Positions 8,141 through 16,912 of a stretch of DNA of 64,000 nt are shown piece by piece (the stretch's first letter is position 1; every line of letters begins with the position of its first letter). Under the pieces are notes generated by a model. The model did no database searches and was not told the origin of the DNA. It saw only the letters and a list, made by a program, of their open reading frames with translations. This DNA is from an uncultured Alistipes sp. GTDB taxonomy: Bacteria; Bacteroidota; Bacteroidia; Bacteroidales; Rikenellaceae. The stretch spans positions 1 to 64,000 of the forward strand of contig CAJMKE010000010.1 in assembly GCA_905213895.1 (NCBI GenBank), read 5' to 3'. The position numbers and the translations under genes were made by a program.

Positions 8141-8202
8141 CGACAAATATGGATACGACGGTTCGGATACGGCAAAAAATGTAGTACCTATATATATTAT
8201 AA

Positions 8203-8320
8203 GGGTCATTAAGGTCGCGCACCGGCGAGCCGGTGCTTTAAGGACATTAGAGTCTTTAAGGACCTTAACGACTTTATGGGGCAGTCGTATGACTGCCCCG
8301 ACGTTAAAGACTTTACGGTT
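8203..8320. repeat. Composite YTTAARGWC array with two embedded hairpins
   Basis: The 9-bp units (for example CTTTAAGGAC, CCTTAACGAC, GTTAAAGAC) are interrupted by two perfect hairpins. One is GCACCGG/CCGGTGC near 8219-8236. The other is GGGGCAGTC/GACTGCCCC at 8278-8299. The array ends next to the stop codon of the XRE gene. Together with the riboswitch this explains most of the 575-nt gap 7749-8323. Confidence 0.8.
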
Positions 8321-8323
8321 GTC

Positions 8324-8539
8324 TTACCTGACTATATCCGATATCCGCACGTTCAGCGCATTGCAGATAAGGCATATCGTTTTCAGCGTAAGATTCGTCC
8401 GTCCCGCCTCGATGCGGCTGAGGTTCGAACGCTCGATATCGCATCGGTACGCCACCTCCTGCACGGTCAGCCCTTTGCTGCGCCTTATATCCTTGATTCG
8501 TTTCGCAATGTTGTTGATCTCAATTTGATAATCTATCAT
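8324..8539 (-). CDS. XRE-family helix-turn-helix regulator
   Basis: This 71-residue protein is little more than one HTH_3 (Cro/CI) domain. The sequence SKGLTVQEVAYRCDIERSNL is the two-helix DNA-binding unit, followed by SRIEAGRTN and the usual LICNALN helix. It is probably a dimeric repressor. It diverges from the OmpA gene, and a perfect 18-bp palindrome sits at the expected OmpA transcription start, so control of that promoter, and perhaps of its own, is a reasonable inference. No toxin partner gene is next to it. Confidence 0.8.
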   Translation of the reverse strand: MIDYQIEINNIAKRIKDIRRSKGLTVQEVAYRCDIERSNLSRIEAGRTNLTLKTICLICNALNVRISDIVR

Positions 8540-8564
8540 TTGTCCAAAAAAATTGTAAAAAGAT

Positions 8565-8595
8565 TTTGTAATGCAAAGTTTTGTTTATATATTTG
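8565..8595 (+). promoter_or_regulatory. Bacteroidetes-type promoter for the OmpA gene
   Basis: TTTG (8565-8568) is separated by 19 nt from TATATTTG (8588-8595). Transcription would begin near 8602, giving a 5' leader of about 135 nt before the ATG at 8738. Confidence 0.6.
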
Positions 8596-8602
8596 CACCA
8601 TG

Positions 8603-8620
8603 CGTATCATATATGATACG
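8603..8620. promoter_or_regulatory. Candidate operator: perfect 18-bp palindrome at the OmpA start site
   Basis: CGTATCAT and ATGATACG are exact inverted repeats around AT. The site begins 7 nt after the -7 box, where a bound dimer would block transcription. The divergent XRE gene is the obvious candidate binder. Confidence 0.55.
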
Positions 8621-8737
8621 AAAAGTGTGCATGAGAGTGGGTCTGGATACGGTAGAACCGATGTTTTGCGGCGGCGTGTTCATGACTCGTGCGGGTGTCG
8701 GCAAAAGGAAAATAAGACTTTATATATATTTAATAGT

Positions 8738-9940
8738 ATGAATGCTAAACGTTTGATTTCTACCCTAATGGCGACTGTTCTGTTCGCCGGAGTCGTCGGT
8801 GCTCATCAGAGCAAAACCGACAAGAGCGTCGAATTCCGACCTCACTGGTATCTCCAATTGCAGGGAGGTGCCGCATATACGCTCGGCGAGTCCAACTTCG
8901 GCGACCTCGTGTCGCCTGCCGCTTTCCTTTCTGCGGGTTATAAGTTCCATCCCGCATGGGGTGTCCGCGTAGGTCTCGGCGGATGGCAGGGCAAAGGTTG
9001 TTCCGTAGTTGCGAACAGTATCTACAAGTTCGATTTCGTGCAGGGCAATGTCGATTTGATGCTCGATTTCAGCAGCCTTGTCGGCGGGTTCAACCACCGA
9101 CGCGTATGCAGCGTTTTCGCATTCGCAGGTTTGGGTATTCTGGGCGGCGTGAATAACGACGAAGCCGTCGCTCTCGCCGATGCAGGCGAACCGCTCAGTT
9201 ACTTGTGGCGCGACTCGAAGTGTTTCGTTGCCGGACGTTTGGGTTTGGGAGTGGATTTCCGTGTAGGCGAACGCGTGAATCTCAACATCGAGGCAAATTC
9301 CGCATTTTTATCCGATCGCTTCAATTCCAAGAAAGCCGGTAACCTCGATTGGCAGTTCAACCTGCTCGCGGGAGTATCTTTCAGATTCGGCAAGAACCAT
9401 CGCGAGTCCGCCGTCTATGCTGCCGAGCAGGCTGCCGCGGAAGCAGCAGCCAAGGCAGCCGCCGAAAAGCGTGCCGCCGAGCAGAAAGCCGAGGCTGAAC
9501 GCATAGCCGCCGAGAAAGCCGCTGCCGAAAAGGCTCTCGCCGAGAAGCGTGCCGCCGAGCAAGCCGCAGCAGAGCGTCTGCTCGCCGAGAAGGCTGCCGC
9601 CGAACGCGCCGCCATTGCCAAGGAGCATTCGGAGAACATCTTCTTCCGCATCGGTTCAGCCGCAATCCGCAAGGCGGAGATGAAGAAACTCGATGCGCTC
9701 GTGGAGTGGATGAAATCCAATGCCGATTATCGTGTCGACGTCGTCGGATATGCCGACAAGGAGACCGGAAGCGCGGCGGTGAACAACCGTCTGTCGGCTC
9801 AACGTGCCGAGAACGTGCGCAAATACATGGTCAAGGCTGGCATCGAAGCCGACCGCATCGCGGTAGACCACAAGGGCGATACCGTGCAGCCGTTCGGCGT
9901 GGCGTCGCAGAACCGCGTCGTAATCTGTACGCTCGAATAG
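8738..9940 (+). CDS. OmpA-family outer membrane protein with Ala/Glu/Lys-rich helical linker
   Basis: The 400-residue product has a signal peptide ending near AGVVGA. It then has a predicted outer membrane beta-barrel domain (about 25-225, Tyr/Gly-rich strands such as QLQGGAAYTLGES and GVSFRFGK). Residues about 228-300 form an almost purely Ala/Glu/Lys/Arg helix made of AEKAAAEK-like repeats. The last 95 residues are an OmpA/MotB peptidoglycan-binding domain (FRIGSAAIRKAEMKKL, NNRLSAQRAENVRKYM, NRVVI). It probably ties the outer membrane to peptidoglycan. The start is set by the signal peptide; the frame runs further upstream across the promoter without sense. It is followed 69 nt later by the coiled-coil lipoprotein gene. 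Confidence 0.88.
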   Translation: MNAKRLISTLMATVLFAGVVGAHQSKTDKSVEFRPHWYLQLQGGAAYTLGESNFGDLVSPAAFLSAGYKFHPAWGVRVGLGGWQGKGCSVVANSIYKFDFVQGNVDLMLDFSSLVGGFNHRRVCSVFAFAGLGILGGVNNDEAVALADAGEPLSYLWRDSKCFVAGRLGLGVDFRVGERVNLNIEANSAFLSDRFNSKKAGNLDWQFNLLAGVSFRFGKNHRESAVYAAEQAAAEAAAKAAAEKRAAEQKAEAERIAAEKAAAEKALAEKRAAEQAAAERLLAEKAAAERAAIAKEHSENIFFRIGSAAIRKAEMKKLDALVEWMKSNADYRVDVVGYADKETGSAAVNNRLSAQRAENVRKYMVKAGIEADRIAVDHKGDTVQPFGVASQNRVVICTLE

Positions 9941-10009
9941 AAACATAACTATTAAATATTTGAAAAAAGAAGTAATCGATTTATTAACTCTTAAAAACAA
10001 CAACTATTT

Positions 10010-13000
10010 ATGAAATGGAAATTTTCAAAGGTAACTGCGTTGCTCCTTGCGGGGGCTATGGTGGTTACGAGCGGTTGTACGGATTATAAGGACGATATTC
10101 AGGACCTGAATAAGCGTCTCGATGATCTGAACGCCGAAACCGTCGCGAATTTCGAAACGCAGAAGACCGCGATGGAAACCCTTCAAAAGGAACTCGAAAA
10201 GGCAGATGACGATATCCAGAAGAATATCGACAATATCGAGTCCGACATCAAGAAATTGCAGGATGCCGACGCTACCCTGAAAAAGGCAATGGAGGATGCC
10301 GATGCCGCTTTGAAGAAGGAGTTGGAGGCTGCCGACGCTGCCCTGAAAAAGGCGATGGAGGATGCCGACAAGCAGTTGAAGCAGGCGATGGAGAACGGCG
10401 ATGCCGCTACGCTGGCTGCTGCGAAAGCGGATGCCAAAGCCAATCTCGATGCTGCGAAAGCGGAACTCCAAAAACAAATCGAGGGCGTTCAGTCAAATCT
10501 CGACAGCGAAATCAAGAAGGTTAACGAGATTATCGCTACCCTTGCAACCAAGGAGGAACTTGCCGGTGTTAAGACCGAGATGCAGGAAAAATTGGAGTAT
10601 GCCGTTGCGGTTCTCAACCAGCGTATCGACAAAGAGGTTAAGACTTTGAATTCGACTATCGAGACTGCGGTCGAGGAGTTGAAAGCCATGATTGCCGCGC
10701 TCGATGCGAAGAAACTCGACAAGCAGGTATTCGAGGACTACAAGACCGAGGTTGCCCGTCATTTCGCGGAAATCGAAAATTCTATTGCTGTTCTCGAAAC
10801 GAAACTTACAGCACAGATTGCTCGTGTAGAGGCTGACCTCAAAGGTCGTATTGCCGCTTTGGAAGGTCGTATGGCTGATGCAGAGGCTGCTCTCAGAAAA
10901 ATCGAAGGAGAGATTATCCCTGGAATCAATGCTCATATCGAGACCCTTTACGAGCAGATTAGCAAGAATGCGAATGATCTCGCTGCGTACAAGGCTCTTA
11001 CAGACCAAACGCTTGCATATTTGATGGAAGCCGTAACCAGTCTCCAAAACGGTCTTGCAACTGGACTCGATAGTGTAAACGGCAGAGTAGATTCGCTCGA
11101 CAATAAGTTGGAGCAGTATTACAGCAATATTCAGGCTGCACTCAACGACCGCGTGCTTACCGCCGTATTCGAGCAGTACAAGCAGGACGTAGAGTGGAAG
11201 TTGAAGGAAATGAAGGTTGACTACGAAAGTCAGATTGTCGCAACCAAGGATGCTCTCGAAAAGAAAATCGCCGCTTGCGAGCAGATGGCACTCGAGTTGA
11301 ACGCTGCCATGCTGCGTTACCTTAACGGACAGGTTGCAAACCTCAACAAGGCTATCGCCGAGAGCGAGGCTCGCTCCAAGCAGGAGATTGCTGCCGTCAA
11401 GTCGGAATTGGAGCAGAAACTCTCCGCTCTGGAAAACCGCGTATCGGCTATCGAGGACGAAATCGCGAAGATGCAGACTGCAATTTCCGACTTGGAAGAC
11501 GGTTTGCGTAAAGCGGTAGAGGATATTAAGGAGATTACCAGAGAGGGAGGTCTTCTCGCAACGGCTATCGATGGTGTACTCAAAGCACACGCTATTGATG
11601 TTGCCAATATCAACGAGCGCATCAAAACGCTTTCCGGTCGTGTAGACCAACTCGAAATCGATGTGGACGACCTGCTCAACCGTATTCAGAGCATCGTTTA
11701 CGTACCCGATTACAATGATGGCAAGATTACGATCGAGTATGCCCTTCTGAACGGTAAGGTCGTTGAGGGTCAGTCGAAGATTACCTATAAGGTTCTCCCT
11801 GCAAGCGAGACCAATACCACTCTGCTGGCACAGGCTTGGAAAGCGGACAACTCGATTCTCGATTTCGCATCGCACGAGGTCGCTATCCGCGCTGCCGGCA
11901 ACGAAATGTTCCAAATCAAGGACGTCGAGGCTAACGGCGATTTGCTTACCCTGACTGTCGCAACCCGCGGCTTGGGCAACGACTTCTATGGTGTGAACGA
12001 CGAGAACATCGCAACCGATTCTTACAGCATCGCACTGCTCGTGAACTACAAGAACAATGTTCGTTCGTCCGAGTATGCTAACTGCATTGCCGGCAGCCCG
12101 AAGACTATGAAGATGGTCATCCTCAATGGCGAGCAGGATGTTACGAATAATCTCGAAGTAGAGAACTATCAGGTTTCTTATGTAAATATCGGTCAGAATC
12201 CGGGTGATATTCTTCCGAATCACAAGGTTGCCTTCAAACTCGGCGGTAAAACTTATGACCTCGCAGAGATAACAGAGGTCGGTTATAAGATTGACGTGGA
12301 ATCGGCAGTTAAGTTCGACGCAGCCGAGGGTAACCGGGCTGAACAGTTCGATAACAAGGTGCTGGATGAAACCGTAGTCGACAAAATTGCCAATGTTACG
12401 CTTGCAGGTCCGGAGCCTGTTGCAGAAGCAGTAGGCGATAAGGAGACTGTAACGTATTCGTATACTGCATGCGGCTTGACGGTAGAGACTGCCGCTTCGG
12501 TTGAGATTGTTCCTATCCAGGCAGTACTTGAACTTAAAGAGATTCCTATCTTCTGGAATTATCTGCTCGATGCCGGTGTAGATGCTGCACACTACGATGA
12601 TAACACTGTTCCTGAACTTTACATGCGTGAGGGTCTGTCGACCGAACTCGATGTAGAGAAGAGCGATTTCGCAGGAGACGAAACTCTTACGTTGGAGCAC
12701 ATCATCGAGAACGGCGTTCTTGATACAGAGAAGTCCAAGGTTACGGTAGACAATGTCAAGGTCGATACGCCGGTGGTAGATTTCGTATTGGCAGACGGCA
12801 AGGCTGTCGTAAATGTTACCGATTTCGAGTTTGTCGAGAAGGGCAAGACTTATGCAATCGATTATGTTTACAACCTCAGCAACGTAACCGCCCATGTTAA
12901 ACTGAATATTACGACTACCGACCGTTCGGACAAGGCTGTCGAACTCGAATTCAATACTGTCGAGAATCCTTATCTCTATCCGTACTCGATCAATTTGGTG

Positions 13001-14248
13001 ATTCCTTACGGTGAGATTGCAGATCGTCTCGACGGAGTATTCGACCAGATTCAGGAACATCAGGATTTCGAGGTCGTTACCGATATGACGGGTGTTGAGT
13101 TCCTCGAAGACATCTTCGCAACTCACGCATTGAAGAACATCGTCAATACGGTAGGTTCCAAGAACCCGGTAGAAGGTTGGGCAACCAATATGAATATCGC
13201 GAAGAACGAGGAAGGCGTTTGGACTGCTACCTGCGGATATTCTTACAAGACGTTCTCGACATTCGAGAATCCGTTGACTTACACCAAGGAGTTCTACACA
13301 TGGTATGGTCAGAAGGTTGTCGTTAAGAATACCATCAAGTTCACCCTGCCGCAGTACAACTTCAAGTATTCGACTTACGTATATGACAACGGTTTGACGC
13401 AGAGTCCTATCAAACCTATGTATTACTCGCTGGTGAATCCGGCTTATAGAAATGAAAGCGGCGAGGCTATCGAAATCAATTCTTCGGAGTTGTTTGAGTT
13501 CAACACTCATACTGTTGATATGAATCTTTCGTTCAATGTGGTTCGTTTCAATGGAGAAGGATTCGATTACAAGAAAGACCCAAATCCGACCGAAGCATAT
13601 ACTTTCATTGAGGACCTCGAAGCGGAAGGTCTCGTTCGCGAGTTCGCATTCAAAGAGGCTCCGAAGCATGAGGGCATAACTATCGATAACAATATCATTA
13701 GTTACCTCGGTACCGATGATTCGGTTCCTGTGAAGGGCACCCTTTACATGGTAAATGACAACCAGTCGAAAGTTGAGATTCCTACTGCATTCTATGACGG
13801 AGGTGCTTATGCCGACTACCGAGTTTACAAGTTCGATCCTATCAAGAAAGTGCAGGAAGATCCGTTCACTACTACCGAATATATCGATAATGCAAAGATG
13901 TACAGTGTAAACATTCTCGATTATATTAAGATGCAGGATGTTCGCGGATTCGAACTTATCGCCGACGGAGCATTCGTAACCGGTAATGGCGTTGATAACG
14001 GCTTCGCTGATGGTAGAAATGTGGTAGATGTATACGGATTAGAGATAGACTATGAAGCAACCATGGCTACTATTCCTATCGAATTCCGACCATTTATCAA
14101 GTTCAATAAGGAGACTACGACTATCGAGTTCAATTATAACGGAGAGTTGGCTCTTGCAAGACCAATTAACGTCTCTGTTAAAATTAAGATTGACTACATC
14201 TGGGGTCATCAAGAAGCGGAATTCATTTGTACTTTTCAGAAAAAGTAG
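10010..14248 (+). CDS. Very large coiled-coil lipoprotein, function unknown
   Basis: The 1412-residue protein has a lipobox VTSGC (Cys23). Residues about 25-560 are an almost unbroken coiled coil, including perfect 11-residue repeats at 87-130. At about 562 the sequence turns into IVYVPDYNDG, and the remaining 850 residues look like several beta-rich extracellular modules (for instance TYSYTACGLTV and AIDYVYNLSNVTAHV). In Bacteroidales, similar coiled-coil lipoproteins with this junction are sometimes named after the PL29 lyase N-terminal domain, but no lyase catalytic region is evident. A surface stalk or adhesin is the most plausible role and is inferred only. Base composition is visibly more AT-rich than in the neighbours, most so after 12100. 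Confidence 0.75.
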   Translation: MKWKFSKVTALLLAGAMVVTSGCTDYKDDIQDLNKRLDDLNAETVANFETQKTAMETLQKELEKADDDIQKNIDNIESDIKKLQDADATLKKAMEDADAALKKELEAADAALKKAMEDADKQLKQAMENGDAATLAAAKADAKANLDAAKAELQKQIEGVQSNLDSEIKKVNEIIATLATKEELAGVKTEMQEKLEYAVAVLNQRIDKEVKTLNSTIETAVEELKAMIAALDAKKLDKQVFEDYKTEVARHFAEIENSIAVLETKLTAQIARVEADLKGRIAALEGRMADAEAALRKIEGEIIPGINAHIETLYEQISKNANDLAAYKALTDQTLAYLMEAVTSLQNGLATGLDSVNGRVDSLDNKLEQYYSNIQAALNDRVLTAVFEQYKQDVEWKLKEMKVDYESQIVATKDALEKKIAACEQMALELNAAMLRYLNGQVANLNKAIAESEARSKQEIAAVKSELEQKLSALENRVSAIEDEIAKMQTAISDLEDGLRKAVEDIKEITREGGLLATAIDGVLKAHAIDVANINERIKTLSGRVDQLEIDVDDLLNRIQSIVYVPDYNDGKITIEYALLNGKVVEGQSKITYKVLPASETNTTLLAQAWKADNSILDFASHEVAIRAAGNEMFQIKDVEANGDLLTLTVATRGLGNDFYGVNDENIATDSYSIALLVNYKNNVRSSEYANCIAGSPKTMKMVILNGEQDVTNNLEVENYQVSYVNIGQNPGDILPNHKVAFKLGGKTYDLAEITEVGYKIDVESAVKFDAAEGNRAEQFDNKVLDETVVDKIANVTLAGPEPVAEAVGDKETVTYSYTACGLTVETAASVEIVPIQAVLELKEIPIFWNYLLDAGVDAAHYDDNTVPELYMREGLSTELDVEKSDFAGDETLTLEHIIENGVLDTEKSKVTVDNVKVDTPVVDFVLADGKAVVNVTDFEFVEKGKTYAIDYVYNLSNVTAHVKLNITTTDRSDKAVELEFNTVENPYLYPYSINLVIPYGEIADRLDGVFDQIQEHQDFEVVTDMTGVEFLEDIFATHALKNIVNTVGSKNPVEGWATNMNIAKNEEGVWTATCGYSYKTFSTFENPLTYTKEFYTWYGQKVVVKNTIKFTLPQYNFKYSTYVYDNGLTQSPIKPMYYSLVNPAYRNESGEAIEINSSELFEFNTHTVDMNLSFNVVRFNGEGFDYKKDPNPTEAYTFIEDLEAEGLVREFAFKEAPKHEGITIDNNIISYLGTDDSVPVKGTLYMVNDNQSKVEIPTAFYDGGAYADYRVYKFDPIKKVQEDPFTTTEYIDNAKMYSVNILDYIKMQDVRGFELIADGAFVTGNGVDNGFADGRNVVDVYGLEIDYEATMATIPIEFRPFIKFNKETTTIEFNYNGELALARPINVSVKIKIDYIWGHQEAEFICTFQKK
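10268..10399 (+). repeat. 33-bp coding repeats giving hendecad coiled coil
   Basis: Four consecutive 11-residue units of the pattern D-A-x-L-K-K-x-M/L-E-x-A occupy residues 87-130. An 11-residue period is typical of right-handed coiled coils. Confidence 0.85.
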
Positions 14249-14281
14249 AGTGATACCGTAGTAACTAAATTCTTTGTGGGG

Positions 14282-14312
14282 CGGCGGAAGAGCAATCTTC
14301 CGCCGTTTTTTT
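14282..14312 (+). terminator. Terminator of the coiled-coil lipoprotein gene
   Basis: CGGCGGAAGA and TCTTCCGCCG form a 10-bp stem with loop GCAA, followed by seven T. Confidence 0.85.
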
Positions 14313-14327
14313 GAGGGGAGGGTGTCA

Positions 14328-14370
14328 GGGTCTTTAAGGACTTTAAGGACCTTAAAGTCCTTAAAGTCTC
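14328..14370. repeat. YTTAARGWC array after a terminator
   Basis: About five 9-bp units (CTTTAAGGAC, CTTTAAGGAC, CTTAAAGTC and so on) lie between the terminator and the rpsA leader. The rest of the gap to 14530 is AT-rich leader with no other recognisable element beyond a short GCGA/TCGC hairpin before the rpsA start. Confidence 0.85.
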
Positions 14371-14530
14371 TTGCCCCTAAATTCCTCGAAATCCGTCGAA
14401 AAAGTTGCCTGTTCCGAAAAAAATGCGTAATTTCGCAAGCCAAACCCGTACAATATACGTGCTTGGCATTATAATAAACTGTTTATAAACCATTTAACGA
14501 GCGATTGTATCGCAAAAAATTTTTTCCAGT

Positions 14531-16315
14531 ATGGAGAACAACATTAAAGTAGCAAACGAGAATTTCGATTGGAATGCGTTTGAGAACGAGTCGGGTCTGT
14601 ACGACCAGTCGAAGGACGAAATCGCGAAGCAGTACGACAACACGATGTCCAACATTGCCGTAGGCGAGACCGTCGAAGGTATCGTATCCGAAATCAACAA
14701 GCGCGAGGTAATCGTGAATATCGGCTACAAGAGCGAAGGCGTCATTCCGGCATCGGAGTTCCGCTATAACTCGGAATTGCAGGTCGGCGACAAAGTCGAG
14801 GTTTACGTGGAGTCGGTAGAGGACAAGGGCGGACAACTTCTGCTCTCGCACAAGAAGGCACGCCAACTCAAATCGTGGGACCGCGTCAACGAGGCTTTGG
14901 AGAACGACGAAATCATCAAGGGTTATGTCAAGTGCCGCACCAAGGGCGGTATGATCGTCGACGTGTTCGGCATCGAGGCGTTCCTGCCGGGTTCGCAAAT
15001 CGACGTGAAGCCGATTCGCGACTACGACGTATATGTAGACAAGACTATGGAGTTCAAGGTTGTGAAAATCAACCAGGAGTTCCGCAACGTAGTCGTTTCG
15101 CACAAGGCTCTCATCGAAGCCGAGTTGGAGGCTCAGAAGCAGGTCATCATGTCGAAACTCGAAAAGGGTCAGATTCTCGAAGGAACCGTCAAGAACATCA
15201 CCTCCTACGGTGTGTTCATCGATTTGGGCGGCGTAGACGGTCTGATTCACATCACCGACCTTTCGTGGGGTCGCGTAAATCATCCGGAGGAGATTGTCGC
15301 TCTCGACCAGAAGTTGCAGGTGGTTATCCTCGACTTCGACGAGAACAAGAAGCGTATCGCACTGGGCTTGAAGCAACTCGTTCCGCATCCGTGGGAGGCT
15401 CTCGACGCCAACCTCAAAGTGGGCGATACCGTCAAGGGCAAGGTAGTCGTTATGGCTGACTACGGTGCGTTCGTGGAAATCGCTCCGGGCGTGGAAGGTC
15501 TGATTCACGTATCGGAAATGTCGTGGAGCCAGCACCTGCGTTCGGCTCAGGATTTCATGAAGGTAGGCGACGAGGTAGAGGCTGTCGTACTGACGCTCGA
15601 CCGCGAGGAGCGCAAGATGTCGCTCGGCATCAAGCAACTTACCGCAGACCCGTGGGAGAACATCGAGCAGAAATATCCTGTCGGCACGAAATGCACCGCC
15701 AAAGTGCGTAACTTCACCAACTTCGGCGTATTCGTGGAAATCGAGGAGGGTATCGACGGTCTGATTCACATCTCCGACCTTTCGTGGACGAAGAAAATCA
15801 AGCACCCGGGTGAGTTCACCCAGGTAGGTGCCGACATCGAGGTAGTGGTTCTCGAAATCGACAAGGAGAACCGTCGTTTGAGCCTCGGACACAAGCAACT
15901 CGAAGAGAATCCTTGGAACGAGTTTGAGGGTCAGTTCGCAATCGACACTATCCACAAGGGTACGGTTACCGAACTTACCGACAAGGGCGCAATCGTATCT
16001 CTCGGTGAGAATATCGACGGTTTCGCTCCTGCAAAACAACTCGTCAAGGAGGACGGAACGACCTTGAAGGCGGGCGAAACCGCAGATTTCAAGGTTATCG
16101 AGTTCTCGAAGGCAACCAAGCGCATCACGCTGTCGCACACCCGTATTTTCGAGGAGGCGAAGCGTGCCGAAGTGGCAGCCGAGAAGGCTGAGAAGCGCGC
16201 CGCAGCAGAGGCAACCAAGTCTTCGGTCAAGAAGATTCAGGCTTCGGTCGAGAAGACCACTCTGGGCGACATCGCAGGTCTTGCCGAGTTGAAGGCACAG
16301 ATGGAGAAGAAATAA
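14531..16315 (+). CDS. rpsA: 30S ribosomal protein S1
   Basis: The 594-residue protein contains a row of S1 RNA-binding domains. They are recognised by repeated G-x-V and DGLIHITDLSW/VEGLIHVSEMSW/DGLIHISDLSW stretches near residues 235, 320 and 405, with more diverged copies on either side. It helps mRNA bind the ribosome, which matters in Bacteroidetes, where Shine-Dalgarno sites are weak. The C-terminus is Lys/Glu/Ala-rich. It is monocistronic between an array and a strong terminator. Length agrees with other Bacteroidetes S1 proteins. Confidence 0.97.
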   Translation: MENNIKVANENFDWNAFENESGLYDQSKDEIAKQYDNTMSNIAVGETVEGIVSEINKREVIVNIGYKSEGVIPASEFRYNSELQVGDKVEVYVESVEDKGGQLLLSHKKARQLKSWDRVNEALENDEIIKGYVKCRTKGGMIVDVFGIEAFLPGSQIDVKPIRDYDVYVDKTMEFKVVKINQEFRNVVVSHKALIEAELEAQKQVIMSKLEKGQILEGTVKNITSYGVFIDLGGVDGLIHITDLSWGRVNHPEEIVALDQKLQVVILDFDENKKRIALGLKQLVPHPWEALDANLKVGDTVKGKVVVMADYGAFVEIAPGVEGLIHVSEMSWSQHLRSAQDFMKVGDEVEAVVLTLDREERKMSLGIKQLTADPWENIEQKYPVGTKCTAKVRNFTNFGVFVEIEEGIDGLIHISDLSWTKKIKHPGEFTQVGADIEVVVLEIDKENRRLSLGHKQLEENPWNEFEGQFAIDTIHKGTVTELTDKGAIVSLGENIDGFAPAKQLVKEDGTTLKAGETADFKVIEFSKATKRITLSHTRIFEEAKRAEVAAEKAEKRAAAEATKSSVKKIQASVEKTTLGDIAGLAELKAQMEKK

Positions 16316-16346
16316 TCTTTTCGGAGACTGATTCTCTATAAGCAGT

Positions 16347-16379
16347 CAGCCGCACCTAAAAAGTGCGGCTGATTTTTTT
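16347..16379 (+). terminator. rpsA terminator
   Basis: CAGCCGCAC pairs with GTGCGGCTG over a 7-nt loop, followed by a run of seven T. Confidence 0.9.
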
Positions 16380-16406
16380 GCGGGGGCGACCTAAAAAGTT
16401 TAATGC

Positions 16407-16459
16407 CCTTAACGACCTTAAAGTCTTTAAGGACTTTAAAGACCTTAACGATTTTAAGA
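16407..16459. repeat. YTTAARGWC array between two terminators
   Basis: Five to six units (CTTAACGAC, CTTAAAGTC, TTTAAGGAC, TTTAAAGAC, CTTAACGAT) sit between the rpsA terminator and the converging operon's hairpin. Confidence 0.85.
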
Positions 16460-16476
16460 GCAACCCATTTCCCTAA

Positions 16477-16531
16477 AACACAAAAGGCTTCCCGAAAGGA
16501 AGCCTTTTGTGTTAAGAACCCGCGTTCTTAA
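16477..16531 (-). terminator. Double hairpin ending the rpmB-rpmG-DUF4295 operon
   Basis: A 16-bp perfect stem (16477-16492 with 16498-16513, loop CGAAA) is preceded, in the minus direction, by a small hairpin TAAGAAC/GTTCTTA (16531-16513). The large stem is followed by TTTT on the minus strand. Confidence 0.8.
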
Positions 16532-16551
16532 CAACAGCAATGTTTACGAAA

Positions 16552-16701
16552 CTATTTCATAAACTCCTGAACCTGGTCGTTCGGAACGATTGCCTCTTTG
16601 AATACGTAAGCACCGGTCTTCTCCGACTTGACCATCTTGATGCACTTGGTAAACTGCTTACCTACACCGGTTTTGAGGGTTGCGACTACTTTCTTTGCCA
16701 T
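16552..16701 (-). CDS. DUF4295 family protein
   Basis: A 49-residue basic protein (starts MAKKVVATLKTG, contains TKCIKMVKSEKTGAY, ends VQEFMK). I read it directly from the sequence. It matches the small DUF4295 proteins that follow L28 and L33 in Bacteroidetes; a ribosome-linked role is inferred from that position. It begins 13 nt after the L33 stop codon, so it is part of the same transcript. Confidence 0.88.
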   Translation of the reverse strand: MAKKVVATLKTGVGKQFTKCIKMVKSEKTGAYVFKEAIVPNDQVQEFMK

Positions 16702-16713
16702 GACTCGTAATGA

Positions 16714-16896
16714 TTATTTGATTTCACGATGTAAAGTTACCCTCTTCAAGTACGGATTGTACTTCTTGCGCTCCAAACGGTCGGGGGTATTCTTCTTGTT
16801 CTTCGTAGTGATGTAGCGGGACATTCCTGGAACGCCGCTCTCCTTCTGCTCGGTGCATTCGAGAATGACCTGAACACGATTGCCTTTCTTTGCCAT
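16714..16896 (-). CDS. rpmG: 50S ribosomal protein L33
   Basis: The 60-residue protein (MAKKGNRVQVILECTEQ, then GMSRYITTKNKKNTPDRLE, KKYNP) is a typical L33 without the zinc-binding Cys pairs: only one Cys is present, so it is a C-minus form. It lies between L28 and DUF4295, 16 nt after the L28 stop codon. Confidence 0.96.
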   Translation of the reverse strand: MAKKGNRVQVILECTEQKESGVPGMSRYITTKNKKNTPDRLERKKYNPYLKRVTLHREIK

Positions 16897-16912
16897 TTCT
16901 ACTTAAAGGTTT

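Noticed and set aside
8276..8737. N-terminal extension of the OmpA frame
   Set aside because: It crosses the promoter, the operator palindrome and the divergent XRE gene; the signal peptide begins at 8738.
10493..13669. 1058-codon open frame on the minus strand
   Set aside because: It is the antisense shadow of the coiled-coil lipoprotein. It has no domain, signal peptide or promoter, and the plus strand shows clear protein features.
14039..14443. 134-codon minus-strand ORF at the end of the large lipoprotein
   Set aside because: It runs through the terminator hairpin and an array, and its product contains their spurious translation.
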